This document shows, piece by piece, positions 8,049-16,312 of a DNA stretch of 64,000 bases. Each line of letters starts with the position of its first letter. Within the stretch, counting starts at the first letter, position 1. This DNA comes from Paraburkholderia sp. BCC1884 (lineage in GTDB: Bacteria; Pseudomonadota; Gammaproteobacteria; Burkholderiales; Burkholderiaceae), in assembly GCF_900996225.1 (NCBI RefSeq), contig NZ_CAAJGL010000068.1, forward strand, positions 186,001 to 250,000, written 5' to 3'. The position numbers and the translations under genes are program-made. The notes beneath the pieces were generated by a model. It saw nothing but the letters and a program-made list of their open reading frames with translations, ran no database searches and was not told the origin of the DNA.

Positions 8049-8798
8049 ATGACTGCGAGTTTTCCATCGAATCAGCTTGCCGCTGCACTTGAACGTAGCG
8101 GGTGGTTCCGCTCGGCACCCGCAGCCATGCAGGCGCAGTTGCTCAGAGTGGGGCGAGTCGAGCGGCTCGTCGCCGGCGAGCGTCTCTTCACGCGCGGCGA
8201 TTCCGACGACGGCCTCTATTGTGTGCTCGACGGCCTGGTGAGAATCGGCGCAGCGAGTTCGGCCGGCAAGGAAGCATTGCTCGCCGTGATCGAGCCAGTG
8301 AACTGGTTCGGCGAGATCGCGCTGTTCGACGGCCGACCGCGAACCCACGACGCGTACGCCGAACGCGATTCCGAACTGTTTCATGTGCCGCGCGCCGCAC
8401 TCGCCGCGCTGCTCGAAGGCACGCCGGCGTATTGGCACGCGTTCGGTCTCCTGCTGACGCAAAAGCTGCGGCTCGCGTTCGACGCCATCGAAGAAGCGGC
8501 TTTATTGCCTGCCGCTCCACGCATTGCGCGTCGCTTGCTGCTCATGGCGGGCGGCTATGGCGAACCCGGCGCGTTGCGGCGCATCCTCAAGGTGCCGCAA
8601 GAAGACCTCGCGATGATGCTGGCGCTGTCGCGCCAGACCATCAACCAGGTGCTCAAGCAGTTCGAAACCCAAGGCGCGTTGAAGCTGCGCTATGCAGAGA
8701 TCGAAATTGCCGATGAGCAGAAGCTCGCCGCGCTGGCGGAACTGAGTCCGACGCATGGAAATGGCGCTCTGGGATTCAAGTACCCGCCGACTAGCTGA
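8049..8798 (+). CDS. Crp/Fnr family transcriptional regulator
   Basis: A 249-residue regulator with an N-terminal cyclic-nucleotide-binding-type beta roll (about residues 20-130, with GERLFTRGDSDDGLYCVLDG and WFGEIALFDGRPRTHDAYA) and a C-terminal winged helix (about 155-230). The recognition helix is in VPQEDLAMMLALSRQTINQVLKQ. The GEIALFDG loop resembles the CRP phosphate-binding cassette, but the Arg-Ser/Thr pair contacting cAMP reads R-T here, so the ligand is uncertain. It lacks the Cys cluster of FNR. It may control the divergent Mpo1-like gene. Confidence 0.88.
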   Translation: MTASFPSNQLAAALERSGWFRSAPAAMQAQLLRVGRVERLVAGERLFTRGDSDDGLYCVLDGLVRIGAASSAGKEALLAVIEPVNWFGEIALFDGRPRTHDAYAERDSELFHVPRAALAALLEGTPAYWHAFGLLLTQKLRLAFDAIEEAALLPAAPRIARRLLLMAGGYGEPGALRRILKVPQEDLAMMLALSRQTINQVLKQFETQGALKLRYAEIEIADEQKLAALAELSPTHGNGALGFKYPPTS

Positions 8799-9060
8799 TC
8801 GCGCCAGCAAACTCGGTGCGCAAATCCGGAAGCCGGTCGCGCGCGGTGCTCACCGGCTCGACGAGTTGCGCGTATGCCCGCGTGATGGGCATCGCGTTGC
8901 GGCGTTCCACCGGGCCGATCAACGCAGCGGGAAGCGTGACAATCGGCGTATGCAGCGTGAAGTCGAGATCGTCCGGGGGAAATATCGAGCAGCACCTGCG
9001 CAGCGTCGCGACCGGTTTCGGTACTGCCGACGTACACGCCGAGCGGAGACCCGCGCGTAG
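8791..9060 (-). pseudogene. Frameshifted remnant of an unidentified gene
   Basis: On the minus strand a coding-like stretch reads LGVYVGSTETGRDAAQVLLD, then continues in another frame as DDLDFTLHTPIVTLPAALIG and on to a TAG stop at 8791-8793. The shift falls at a run of C residues around 8976-8981. Third-position G+C is high in both halves, as in real genes here. There is no start; the upstream end runs into the terminator at 9077. The family is not recognised. The remnant overlaps the last codons of the Crp-type gene on the opposite strand. Confidence 0.45.
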
Positions 9061-9076
9061 GCGGCGCGCCAGTACG

Positions 9077-9104
9077 AAAAAAAAGGCGAGTCATACGACT
9101 CGCC
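9077..9104 (-). terminator. Rho-independent terminator for the 9177 gene
   Basis: An 8-bp perfect stem (GGCGAGTC, loop of 4, GACTCGCC) is followed on the minus strand by eight Ts (A8 at 9077-9084 on the plus strand). It lies about 73 nt beyond the stop of the secreted Ala/Lys-rich protein gene. Confidence 0.9.
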
Positions 9105-9176
9105 CTCCCTGAACGGCACAGTGCGGCTTCGATTAATTCACCACGCGCGGCCGATGCGTGCCGGACCGATCACGTG

Positions 9177-9545
9177 TTATTGCGTTTTAGTCGTGTCGGT
9201 CTTCGTGCCGTCGGCTTTTGCCGGGGCGTTGCTGGCCTCTTTCGCGCTCTCCGTTTTAGTCTTCGCGGCGCTGGTGTCGACGGTGGCCTTCTTGGTGCTC
9301 TTGTGCGGCTTGGCCGTGTGATGCGCGGAAACCTTCTTCACATGCGACTTGCTCGCGGCCTTGGCCGGCGCCTTGGTCGTGGCGGCGCTGTCGTTCGTCG
9401 CGCCGGTTTGCACGGCGGTGCTCGCCTTCAGATTCGCTTGACCGGCGGGCTGCGTTTGCGCGGGCGCGGCGGTCGGCGCGGCTGTTTGAGCGAAAGCGGT
9501 CGACACGACGAGAGCGGAAGCGAGAGCGGCGAAAAGCGTCTTCAT
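9177..9545 (-). CDS. Small secreted Ala/Thr/Lys-rich protein
   Basis: A 122-residue protein with a clear Sec signal peptide (MKTLFAALASALVVSTAFA, cleavage before Q20). The mature part is low complexity: an Ala/Pro/Gln/Thr segment, then a Lys/His/Ala/Ser-rich basic segment (about 60-95), then a Lys/Thr/Ala tail. It resembles the small basic exported proteins often seen in Burkholderiales and, in composition only, acid-shock proteins. The ATG at 9545 has an AGGAG ribosome site 7 nt upstream. It is monocistronic with its own terminator. No enzymatic motif is present. Confidence 0.75.
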   Translation of the reverse strand: MKTLFAALASALVVSTAFAQTAAPTAAPAQTQPAGQANLKASTAVQTGATNDSAATTKAPAKAASKSHVKKVSAHHTAKPHKSTKKATVDTSAAKTKTESAKEASNAPAKADGTKTDTTKTQ

Positions 9546-9696
9546 GGTGTTACTCCTGGTTAAACCGGTTGTTTCTTGTGTCGCGGCTGAAATGTTTCAG
9601 CGCTGCCGGTTTAACGTTGCCGGGAAGACAGCAGTTGACGATGCTCTGGTGACAAAACGTAACCGCCGAAACATATCGGGGTCCTGATTCAACGCG

Positions 9697-9957
9697 CTAT
9701 TGAAACGGGTTCTGTACGACACCCGGTTTCGCATCCGGCTCGTCCTTGATCTTCGCCGGCAAGTTGGCTTGCGACTGCAACGTCGCGACGATCGTGTCGA
9801 GTGCTTCCTTCAGCGCCAGCGCCGCTTTCAGTCCGCGCTGGTCCTGCGTCAACTCCAGCGTTCCGTTCAGCACGATGCGCGCGGTGCCGTTGCTCACGGT
9901 CAGTGCGTCGCCCTGAATGTTGAGCACGTCGTCGTCGTTCGAATAGGGTTTAAACAC
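9697..9957 (-). CDS. Hypothetical 86-residue protein coupled to the nuclease gene
   Basis: A small protein beginning at GTG 9955-9957, inside the last codons of the upstream nuclease gene (8-nt overlap), with GGGAGGA about 10 nt upstream. It reads MFKPYSNDDDVLNIQGDALT, then a beta-rich stretch (TARIVLNGTLELTQDQRG), a predicted helix (LKAALALKEALDTIVATLQ) and a Pro/Lys/Asp-rich tail. No signal peptide or known domain is seen. The overlap suggests translational coupling and perhaps a related role, for example a companion or inhibitor of the nuclease, but that is speculation. Confidence 0.65.
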   Translation of the reverse strand: MFKPYSNDDDVLNIQGDALTVSNGTARIVLNGTLELTQDQRGLKAALALKEALDTIVATLQSQANLPAKIKDEPDAKPGVVQNPFQ

Positions 9958-10699
9958 CTTTTAGTCCTCCCGGTCGCTGATCTTTGAGGTTCTCCGGAAT
10001 GCCCGGAAAGCGGATGCCCGATGCGGCTTCGAGTTCGTGAATCGTCTTGATGTCGTACCGATTGGTCGACACATTGTCCACCATCACGGCAAATGCCAGT
10101 TGACGCGACGGGACGTAGACGACCTTGAACAATTGCGTCGGCACGAATACGCGCGTCGGTCCGATGGTTTGCAATTGCTGGCCGCTGAAAATCGGCCCGG
10201 TGACCACGTAAGTATCGTCGTACGACATCGCGATCTTGCGCACCGACGTTTCAATGCGCGCCCACAGACGCTGATTGTTCTCGCGGTTCTGCGGCACGAT
10301 GTTGGCAAGCGAGAACGATTGCGCCATCGCTTCCTGATTCCAGCGGTTGCCCGCCGGACTCATATGTCCGCGATCGAAACCGCTGCGTTTGTAGTCCGCG
10401 AGCGTTGCGCCTTCGCCGTCAGGCAGGCGCGCGTCTTCGAAGAACTTGTTGGTGCGCACCATGTCTTTAGCGGCTTCGATATGATCGCGCGTCAGATGCT
10501 CGGCGGACCACAGCGGTCCGTGCGTGATCCCGGAATGCAGCACGGCGAAATCGCTATAGCAAAGCATGCGCGTTTTCGGCGCCATCTTCTGATTGATCAG
10601 AACCGGCCATTGCGCATTCGGAGTGAACTGGGTGCAGGAAGGCGCCGCGCTCGCATGGGCCGCGACGGCGAATAACAGACAGGCAAACCACTTCTTCAT
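9950..10699 (-). CDS. Secreted DNA/RNA non-specific endonuclease (DRGH type)
   Basis: A 249-residue protein of the Serratia nuclease/NucA family. A Sec signal peptide (MKKWFACLLFAVAAHASA) precedes the ATLADYKRSGFDRGHMSPAGN segment, whose DRGH His is the general base, and the metal-binding Asn lies in SLANIVPQNRENNQ. Such enzymes cut DNA and RNA with Mg2+ in the periplasm or outside the cell. The start at 10699 is preferred over 10729 because it begins the signal peptide. It overlaps the 86-residue gene downstream by 8 nt. No obvious immunity gene other than that neighbour is present. Confidence 0.88.
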   Translation of the reverse strand: MKKWFACLLFAVAAHASAAPSCTQFTPNAQWPVLINQKMAPKTRMLCYSDFAVLHSGITHGPLWSAEHLTRDHIEAAKDMVRTNKFFEDARLPDGEGATLADYKRSGFDRGHMSPAGNRWNQEAMAQSFSLANIVPQNRENNQRLWARIETSVRKIAMSYDDTYVVTGPIFSGQQLQTIGPTRVFVPTQLFKVVYVPSRQLAFAVMVDNVSTNRYDIKTIHELEAASGIRFPGIPENLKDQRPGGLKGV

Positions 10700-10837
10700 G
10701 TGTCGGTCAGTCGAGGGATGGGGGCGCAAGTATAGCGTCGCGAACCCATTTCGAGCGACGCAAAACAGTGGAAAAAAGAGGAGGAGAAAACGCGTTGGCG
10801 CGGCGTGTCGAATCAGGTGGCCGCGACGCGTCGCGGC

Positions 10838-10866
10838 AAAAAAAATGGGCCGCTTTGCAGCGACCC
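10838..10866 (-). terminator. Rho-independent terminator for the 10959 gene
   Basis: On the minus strand GGGTCGC and GCGGCCC pair (one G-U) around a 6-nt loop and are followed by A then T8. It is about 93 nt past the stop codon of the upstream gene. Confidence 0.65.
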
Positions 10867-10958
10867 GAATGCGTGGACTTCCAACTCTACGTACGCAAAC
10901 TTAAGATGGGCTTAAAGATGCGGAGAGCGGAAGCCGCTATGAATCGAACGGCTGAAAC

Positions 10959-11318
10959 CTAATTGCCGAACATGCTGTTTTCAGCGCGCACCGTTTGCCG
11001 ATCGACCGCTTGCAGACGCCAGAAACCGCTGGTCGGCGCACGCGTCGGCAGGGCATTCCAGGCGGCGGCGCCTTGCGCTGCGCTCACCCGTTGCTTGCGG
11101 TCGACATGCAGGCCGCGCAAGGTGCAAACGGGCGCGTCGGTGCTCGGCGCGCAGAGGGTGGTCACGCCGTTATCGTCGTGTAACTCGCCCCACTCGGGCA
11201 GATCGATTCCTTGATGCGCTTCCCTCGACCACCGGTGTTCTTCGGTATCGAGCCAAAGCACGGCGTAGTCGTGGCTGACAGTCGGATCGGAGCCGTTGAT
11301 GAGAATAGTCAGTCGCAT
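10959..11318 (-). CDS. Hypothetical protein, 119 residues
   Basis: A protein I cannot assign. It starts MRLTILINGSDPTVSHDYAV, so the N-terminus looks like a beta strand, and contains Trp-rich stretches (AVLWLDTEEHRWSREAH, LPEWGELHDDNGV) and four cysteines, including CAPSTDAPVCTLRG. No signal peptide or membrane helix is seen. The ATG at 11318 was chosen because upstream in-frame residues lack coding character. It is followed by a terminator about 93 nt away and preceded by the AcpA-type gene on the same strand (110-nt gap), so probably separate. Confidence 0.6.
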   Translation of the reverse strand: MRLTILINGSDPTVSHDYAVLWLDTEEHRWSREAHQGIDLPEWGELHDDNGVTTLCAPSTDAPVCTLRGLHVDRKQRVSAAQGAAAWNALPTRAPTSGFWRLQAVDRQTVRAENSMFGN

Positions 11319-11428
11319 GGGCAGTCCCGTACAAATTGCGAAGTATGGCTTTATCAGTCTAGGCGGCGACACGTGATATGCAAGGCAAAGGTATGGGGTT
11401 CCGACACGATAAACGGCACCCCCAACGC

Positions 11429-13123
11429 TCACGCCAAATCCAGTGTGCCGGTCAGATCGCCCAGCGGTGCGAGGCCATTACTCGCAAACGCCCGGTCCCG
11501 CGCGATCACGCCGTCCAGCGGCGCGAGTCCATGCACGCGGCTGATGAAACGAAGAATCGAGTTCGTGTCGTAGACCGTGTGGTCGACATAACCCTTCCTG
11601 GCTAGCGGCGAAATGACCAGCGCGGGGATGCGTGAGCCCGGTCCCCAGCGGTCGCCCTGCGGGGGCGAGACGGGGTCCCACCAGCCGCCGTTTTCGTCGA
11701 CCGTGACGATCACGACCGTATTCACCCACTGCGGGCCGCGCTGAAGGTGCTCGATCACCGTGGCGATGTGACGGTCGCCCGATTCGACGTCCGCATAGCC
11801 GGCGTGCATGTTCAGATCGCCTTGCGGCTTGTAGAAGGCGACCGCGGGCAAACGCCCCGCGTCGATATCCGCGAGCAGGCGATTGCTCGACGCATCGTTG
11901 CCTAGCCCGGCGTCGCGCAGATACTTGCGCCGCGCCGCCGTGCCCGGCGCGTAATTGGCGAAGTAGTTGAACGGCTGATGGTGATACTGGAAATCGGGCA
12001 CCGCGCCCGTGTCCTGATGCTCCAGCGCGTATTGCCACGCGCCGCTGTACCACGCCCAGTCGACGCCTCGGTCGCTCAGACGGTCGCCGATCGTTGCGTA
12101 CTTTTGCGGCGGCAGCACGCGCGGATTCGACAGGTCGGCTAAGGTCGGATTGCCGCCTTCCGCCGGACGCACGTTGCTCGGCTGATAGGGCGGCGCCATC
12201 GTGTTGACGGCGTAGCCGTCAGCGGTGAATGCGCCGTCGTTGACGAACTTCGGCGGACCGTCGAGCGCCGAAGCAGGCGAGTCCCCTGCGAGCTTCAGAC
12301 GCGTGCCGGCCGGATCGCTCCCATCGACCACCGAGGCCAGCTTTTTCGCCGGACTGTTTTGAATGTCGGGATAGAAGGGCGCCTGCGCCGAGATCAGAAA
12401 GATGTGGTTCAGCCACGAGCCGCCGAAAGCCGCCATGAAGAAGTTGTCGCACAAAGTGTATTGCTGCGCGAGATTCCACAGCCGCAGCGTGTCGGCGGAG
12501 TTGTGGTAGTGCCCCATCACCAGACCGCCGGAGTCGCCCCACGCGGCGAACTGGTTGTTGCGGCCGGCGTTGATCTGCATCTGGTTCTGATAAAAGCGGT
12601 GCACCAGATCGCGCGTTATCACGCCGTTGGGCAGCGGCGCACCCTGCGCGTCGGTGATATGGAACGGTCCGTTGCGCAGCGTGCCGAGGTCCTTCTGGCC
12701 GATCATGTAGCGCTTGCCGTCCACTTCCTGCGCGCCGGGCACGAGGCCGCCCCAGATGGCCGGCAGATGCGGCAGCGGCGTCCGTCCATCGCGGTCGAGT
12801 TGCAGATAGCGCTCGGCGCTCACGGCGTCGAGCGGATGCTGCACGCCAGGGAAATTGCCGTACAGGTTCGCGAAGCTGCGGTTCTCCGCGTAGATCACCA
12901 CGATGTGCTTGACCTGATCGTGCAGTGCGGCATCGAGACGCAAGTCGGCGGCGCTGCGCGGCGTGCCGTCGCTCGACAGGCTCGGGTCCGTCTTGCAGCC
13001 GCTGAGCGCGAGGCCGAACCCTACCGCCGCGAGGCCGGTGAGAACGCGGCGGCGATCGGGGTCGTCGGGCGCGTTGTCGGCGTTGCTGGGGTTGGGCGGC
13101 AGGGTGGAATCGTGATCGGTCAT
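11429..13123 (-). CDS. acpA: AcpA-type acid phosphatase / phospholipase C superfamily phosphoesterase
   Basis: A 564-residue exported enzyme of the phosphoesterase family (PF04185) that includes Francisella AcpA and bacterial phospholipases C. The N-terminus has RRRVLTGLAAVGFGLALSGC, which combines a Tat-like arginine stretch with a lipobox (LSGC), suggesting a lipoprotein. The catalytic region begins IVVIYAENRSFANLYGNFPG, with the Glu-Asn that binds metal in this family. Further motifs are GHYHNSADTLRLWNLA, FFMAAFGGSWLNH and VIVTVDENGGWWDPV. It probably frees phosphate from esters in the periplasm or at the surface. The downstream genes are unrelated. The substrate is not determined. Confidence 0.82.
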   Translation of the reverse strand: MTDHDSTLPPNPSNADNAPDDPDRRRVLTGLAAVGFGLALSGCKTDPSLSSDGTPRSAADLRLDAALHDQVKHIVVIYAENRSFANLYGNFPGVQHPLDAVSAERYLQLDRDGRTPLPHLPAIWGGLVPGAQEVDGKRYMIGQKDLGTLRNGPFHITDAQGAPLPNGVITRDLVHRFYQNQMQINAGRNNQFAAWGDSGGLVMGHYHNSADTLRLWNLAQQYTLCDNFFMAAFGGSWLNHIFLISAQAPFYPDIQNSPAKKLASVVDGSDPAGTRLKLAGDSPASALDGPPKFVNDGAFTADGYAVNTMAPPYQPSNVRPAEGGNPTLADLSNPRVLPPQKYATIGDRLSDRGVDWAWYSGAWQYALEHQDTGAVPDFQYHHQPFNYFANYAPGTAARRKYLRDAGLGNDASSNRLLADIDAGRLPAVAFYKPQGDLNMHAGYADVESGDRHIATVIEHLQRGPQWVNTVVIVTVDENGGWWDPVSPPQGDRWGPGSRIPALVISPLARKGYVDHTVYDTNSILRFISRVHGLAPLDGVIARDRAFASNGLAPLGDLTGTLDLA

Positions 13124-13223
13124 GGGTCGATGTCGAAGTGAGCGTGGCGCGCGCGGTGAGTTCGCTCCGGGCAAGCGAGCGTGCGCCAACGGTTACAGAA
13201 TCGGAGAAGCCGCAAGACGCAGC

Positions 13224-13511
13224 CTAAGGCAAGCGGCGCTTCACACGCCAGCTATTGTGCGTCGCGTCAACGGCAAGCAGAAGCCAATGTTTAGCATCCA
13301 CTGGGTGACGCTTTTGTGTCGCATAGGGATCGACGGTCAATTCGAGCTCGTCGAACGCGAGCCGGTGACAGGTGGCGTGCGCGCCGGTGCCATCCGCGAA
13401 TTCGACGATCGCCGCGGCGGCGCGAGTCGGCTCAGGTAAGTGCGCGATGCGCACCGCGCAACCCGGATAAAGATGCGAGTCGGCAACCTGGATCTGGATG
13501 GAATCGGACAT
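13224..13511 (-). CDS. Hypothetical protein, 95 residues
   Basis: A small cytoplasmic-looking protein beginning MSDSIQIQVADSHLYPGCAV, rich in short hydrophobic strands (AAAAIVEFADGTGAHATCHR, AKHWLLLAVDATHNSW), with no recognised domain. The ATG at 13511 has a GGAGG site about 8 nt upstream. The 30 bases covering the first eight codons and the ribosome-site edge are nearly identical (28 of 30) to the same region of the GNAT gene at 33468-33929. It lies upstream of the AcpA-type gene on the same strand with a 100-nt gap. Confidence 0.6.
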   Translation of the reverse strand: MSDSIQIQVADSHLYPGCAVRIAHLPEPTRAAAAIVEFADGTGAHATCHRLAFDELELTVDPYATQKRHPVDAKHWLLLAVDATHNSWRVKRRLP

Positions 13512-13752
13512 GTGCGTGGCCTCCGGACGCCGGGTGAAGCGACAGCGCGACGATCAGGCTGCGCACTGTGGACCGGATCAAAGAATAGCACCGCGCGTCG
13601 CGATGGCGGGGCGCGCGAGGCCATGGTTAACCACGCCTCGCGCTGGCATTGGTTAAGCGAGCGTTGCCACGTACACACCGATAAATGACCACTGCGTGCT
13701 TCGCGCTATCATGCTGATCTGATCACGATGAACCGCAGAAACGGCAGCCAAG

Positions 13753-14724
13753 ATGGCAAAAGAAGAGCAGACAGGAGCGGGACGCAAGCACGCGAGGCCG
13801 CGTGTGGTGGCGGCCACGGTTTCTCATGACGACGCAACGTCGGCCCAGCTGGATCACGCCGACGCATCCGATTCCACCGACGAGGAGAGCGCCGGCGGAT
13901 CGACTTATCTCGTGCCGGGACTGGAGCGCGGCTTGCGCATCCTCGGCGAGTTCAGCGCGCGCGAGCCGGTGCTGGGCGCGCCCGAATTGTCCAAACGGAT
14001 CGGCATTCCGCGCACCACGACTTTCCGCTTATTGCAGACACTCGAAGCGCTCGGTTTCCTGGAGCGCGTCAACGGCGATCGTTATTTCCGCCTGAGTGTC
14101 GCCGTGCTGCGACTCGGCTTCGAATATCTCAGTTCGCTGGAACTGACCGACGTCGGCACACCCATTCTCGAACGCCTGCGCGATGCAACGGGCTTGAGCA
14201 CGCATCTGCTGATTCGCGATCAACGCGATGTGGTGTTCGTCGCCAAGGCGCAAACGCATGAGCCGATGTTCAGCTCGGTGAAGGTGCATGTCGGCACGCG
14301 TCTGCCGGCGCATGCGACGGTGCACGGCCAGGTGCTGATGGGCGATCTCAGTTTCGAGGCGCTGCGCCAGTTGTATCCTGAGCCGCAACTCGAACGATTT
14401 ACGGAGCGCACGCCGGCGACCGTCGAAGAACTGTATGGACGCGTGCGTGAAAGCGCAGCGCTGGGCTATGCGGTGAGCGAGGCGTCGTTCGAGCGCGGGA
14501 TTTCCGTGGTGAGCGCGCCGGTGCGCGATCAAAGCGGCAAGATCGCGGCGGCGTTGACGGTCACGATTCCGCGTTCGGATATCGGCGAAGCTGAAGAGCG
14601 CGAGCCGCTCGTCATCGCGGTATGCCAAGCGGCGATTGAATTGTCCGAGCGACTCAGCTATCGGCCGCGTGCGGATGATCCGACAGTGGTGCAAGCGCGT
14701 CGCAAACCGGTCGCGGCGACCTGA
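13753..14724 (+). CDS. IclR family transcriptional regulator (first paralogue)
   Basis: A 323-residue regulator. After an unstructured acidic N-terminus (about 1-50), a winged helix-turn-helix (about 52-115, with VPGLERGLRILGEFSAREPV and IPRTTTFRLLQTLE) is followed by the IclR effector domain (about 130-305, including DVVFVAKAQTHEPMFSS, ATVHGQVLMGD and SEASFERGISVVSAPVRD). IclR proteins bind aromatic or small-acid effectors. It closely resembles the regulator at 20323-21207 over both domains. It stands next to the porin and upstream of the catabolic operon, so it probably controls one or both. A strong terminator follows. Confidence 0.93.
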   Translation: MAKEEQTGAGRKHARPRVVAATVSHDDATSAQLDHADASDSTDEESAGGSTYLVPGLERGLRILGEFSAREPVLGAPELSKRIGIPRTTTFRLLQTLEALGFLERVNGDRYFRLSVAVLRLGFEYLSSLELTDVGTPILERLRDATGLSTHLLIRDQRDVVFVAKAQTHEPMFSSVKVHVGTRLPAHATVHGQVLMGDLSFEALRQLYPEPQLERFTERTPATVEELYGRVRESAALGYAVSEASFERGISVVSAPVRDQSGKIAAALTVTIPRSDIGEAEEREPLVIAVCQAAIELSERLSYRPRADDPTVVQARRKPVAAT

Positions 14725-14747
14725 TTCCGTTTTCCGGTAACAAAGAA

Positions 14748-14782
14748 AAGGCCCGGCTGCGTGAGCAGCCGGGCCTTTTTTA
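14748..14782. terminator. Bidirectional rho-independent terminator
   Basis: A perfect 13-bp stem (AAGGCCCGGCTGC, loop GTGA, complement) is followed by a T run, with an A-rich flank on the left. It lies between the convergent iclR and porin genes. Confidence 0.95.
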
Positions 14783-14797
14783 CGCAACCATTTTGGA

Positions 14798-15871
14798 TCA
14801 GAACGAGTGGTGGATACCCGTCAGCAGAATCGTCTGGTTCCGACCGCTGGACACCCCGGCCGTGAAGAACGCCGCATCCGTATTCGAACCCGCGCGCTCG
14901 TAGAGCGCATTCACGTACAGCTGTGTCGACTTCGACAACGCGTAAATATCGCCGATTTCGAACTGCGTCCAGCGATGTCCCGCCAATGTCGTTGTCGCGG
15001 CGCCGCCGGCTACGGAGTTGAACGGCGTGAACTGATAATTCGCGCCGGCATCGTAGCTCTGATAGGTGTCCGAGTGGCCGGCGTAATCCAGCTTCACGCG
15101 TGTGTACAAACCGTGCACCAGCAGTTTGCCGAACTGATAGGACGCGCCTGCGCCCATGTTCTCGACCTTATCGGCCGTGTAGTTCGCCGCAGCAACACCC
15201 TGGAAGTTGGTGATGCCCGTCGTGACGATCGACGGCGTGCGATTGTGCTCGTTGGCGTAACTCGCGCCGGCCTTGAACGGACCGTTCGCATAACTCAGCG
15301 CGAAGCTCAGCGTCTTGCCGGTGGAGAAGTTGGTCGTGTTGCCGAGGCCCATCATCGCGCCAACCTGGAAGCCGTTAAAACTCGCTGAACGGAATTTCAC
15401 CGAGTTATCGAACGGCACCACGCCGGTGTCGGCGAGTTCATCGATATTGCCCGGGTGGAAGGCGTACCAGCTTGCCGCCAGATACGCGGTGCTCAGCGGG
15501 CCGAGCACGTCGAAGCTGAATGGCGTCTGATGGCCGAGCGTCACCGTGCCGACCTGATCTGAACTCAGACCCACGAACGCCTGGCGATTGAACAGCACAC
15601 CGGATTTAGCGAACGCACCCGTGTTCGTATAGAAGCCGTTTTCCAGCTGGAATACCGTCTTCAGCCCGCCGCCCAGATCTTCTACCCCCTTCAGGCCCCA
15701 GCGGTCCGGCTGCATGTTGCCCTGTTCCTCGATCCACTTCGCGTGGCCGCCTGCGTTGCTGATATACGCGATACCGGCATCCAGGCTGCCGTATAGCGTC
15801 ACACTGCTCTGCGCCCATGCGCCAGTCGTTGCGCAGATTGCCGTCAAGCCGGCCGCAATGATGTGCTTCAC
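14798..15871 (-). CDS. Outer-membrane porin (Gram-negative porin, OmpC-like)
   Basis: A 357-residue beta-barrel porin. It begins at GTG 15871, eight bases after an AGGAG site, with a Sec signal peptide (MKHIIAAGLTAICATTGAWA) and the typical mature start QSSVTLYGSLDAGIAYISNA. The betaproteobacterial porin motifs DRWGLKGVEDLGGGLKTVFQ and the C-terminal aromatic ILLTGIHHSF (terminal Phe recognised by the BAM complex) are present. It forms a diffusion channel; its position beside the aromatic operon suggests entry of that substrate. A copy of half of the putative operator lies about 115 nt upstream of the start. Confidence 0.93.
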   Translation of the reverse strand: MKHIIAAGLTAICATTGAWAQSSVTLYGSLDAGIAYISNAGGHAKWIEEQGNMQPDRWGLKGVEDLGGGLKTVFQLENGFYTNTGAFAKSGVLFNRQAFVGLSSDQVGTVTLGHQTPFSFDVLGPLSTAYLAASWYAFHPGNIDELADTGVVPFDNSVKFRSASFNGFQVGAMMGLGNTTNFSTGKTLSFALSYANGPFKAGASYANEHNRTPSIVTTGITNFQGVAAANYTADKVENMGAGASYQFGKLLVHGLYTRVKLDYAGHSDTYQSYDAGANYQFTPFNSVAGGAATTTLAGHRWTQFEIGDIYALSKSTQLYVNALYERAGSNTDAAFFTAGVSSGRNQTILLTGIHHSF

Positions 15872-15983
15872 CGTTGGTTCTCCTGATCACACGACGGGTA
15901 GCTCTCGCTGATTTCGTCGTCCCTGATCTTTGCTTGGGGGTTGAATGCAGCTTTGGGTTTATGCGCCAAAACTGCTACGCTTT

Positions 15984-16019
15984 ATGTTCCACCTATGGGC
16001 GTCTGTATCGCCTATGGAA
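15984..16019. promoter_or_regulatory. Candidate regulator half-sites upstream of the porin
   Basis: ATGTTCC (15984-15990) followed by ATGG (15995-15998) matches 11 positions of the left part of the 16270-16289 palindrome with the same spacing. CCTATGG repeats at 15992-15998 and 16011-16017, about two helical turns apart, and the outer TTCC and GGAA form an inverted pair. This suggests the porin is under the same regulator, with weaker sites. Confidence 0.4.
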
Positions 16020-16246
16020 AAGTATAGTGAGTCTAGAAGTGGTCAAAATAAATTTTCGGACCCCGGACAAACCCGCATGACCGTATTTGCATTCATCTGA
16101 AAATAAGGCGCAAAGCCACGCCCGAGCGGGCCGACGGCGAAACATTCGCATTCACGTCGGCGCGCGCAATGATGTGTTGCCGACACCACAGTCGGTGTTT
16201 TCCCCAGGCGCTCCAGATTTTTATTTTTTCTCGCCGACGCCAATCC

Positions 16247-16252
16247 TATAAT
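16247..16252 (+). promoter_or_regulatory. Probable -10 box of the catabolic operon promoter
   Basis: A consensus TATAAT lies 61 nt upstream of the first start codon. The region about 17 nt further up is T-rich (TTATTTTTTC) without a TTGACA match, as expected for an activated promoter. The transcript would start near 16259, immediately upstream of the palindrome. Confidence 0.55.
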
Positions 16253-16269
16253 TATCCATACACGAACTG

Positions 16270-16289
16270 ATGTTCCTTATATGGAACAT
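16270..16289. promoter_or_regulatory. Candidate IclR operator (perfect palindrome)
   Basis: ATGTTCC and GGAACAT form a perfect 7-bp inverted repeat around TTATAT, 23 nt before the ferredoxin ATG and just downstream of the probable transcription start. The size and dyad form fit IclR-family operators, and two IclR genes flank or lie in the operon. The position would suit repression by roadblock or exclusion. Confidence 0.6.
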
Positions 16290-16312
16290 AAAGCTTCAGG
16301 AGAAGGCGAGAA

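Larger units (their letters stand above)
15872..16312. other. Divergent control region between porin and catabolic operon
   Basis: 441 bases without a gene. It holds the ribosome site and leader of the porin, an ATGTTCC...ATGG half-operator (15984-15998), a second CCTATGGAA element (16011-16019), a TATAAT -10 (16247-16252) and a full palindrome (16270-16289) just before the ferredoxin gene. The middle part (about 16080-16200) shows nothing I can name. Confidence 0.7.
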
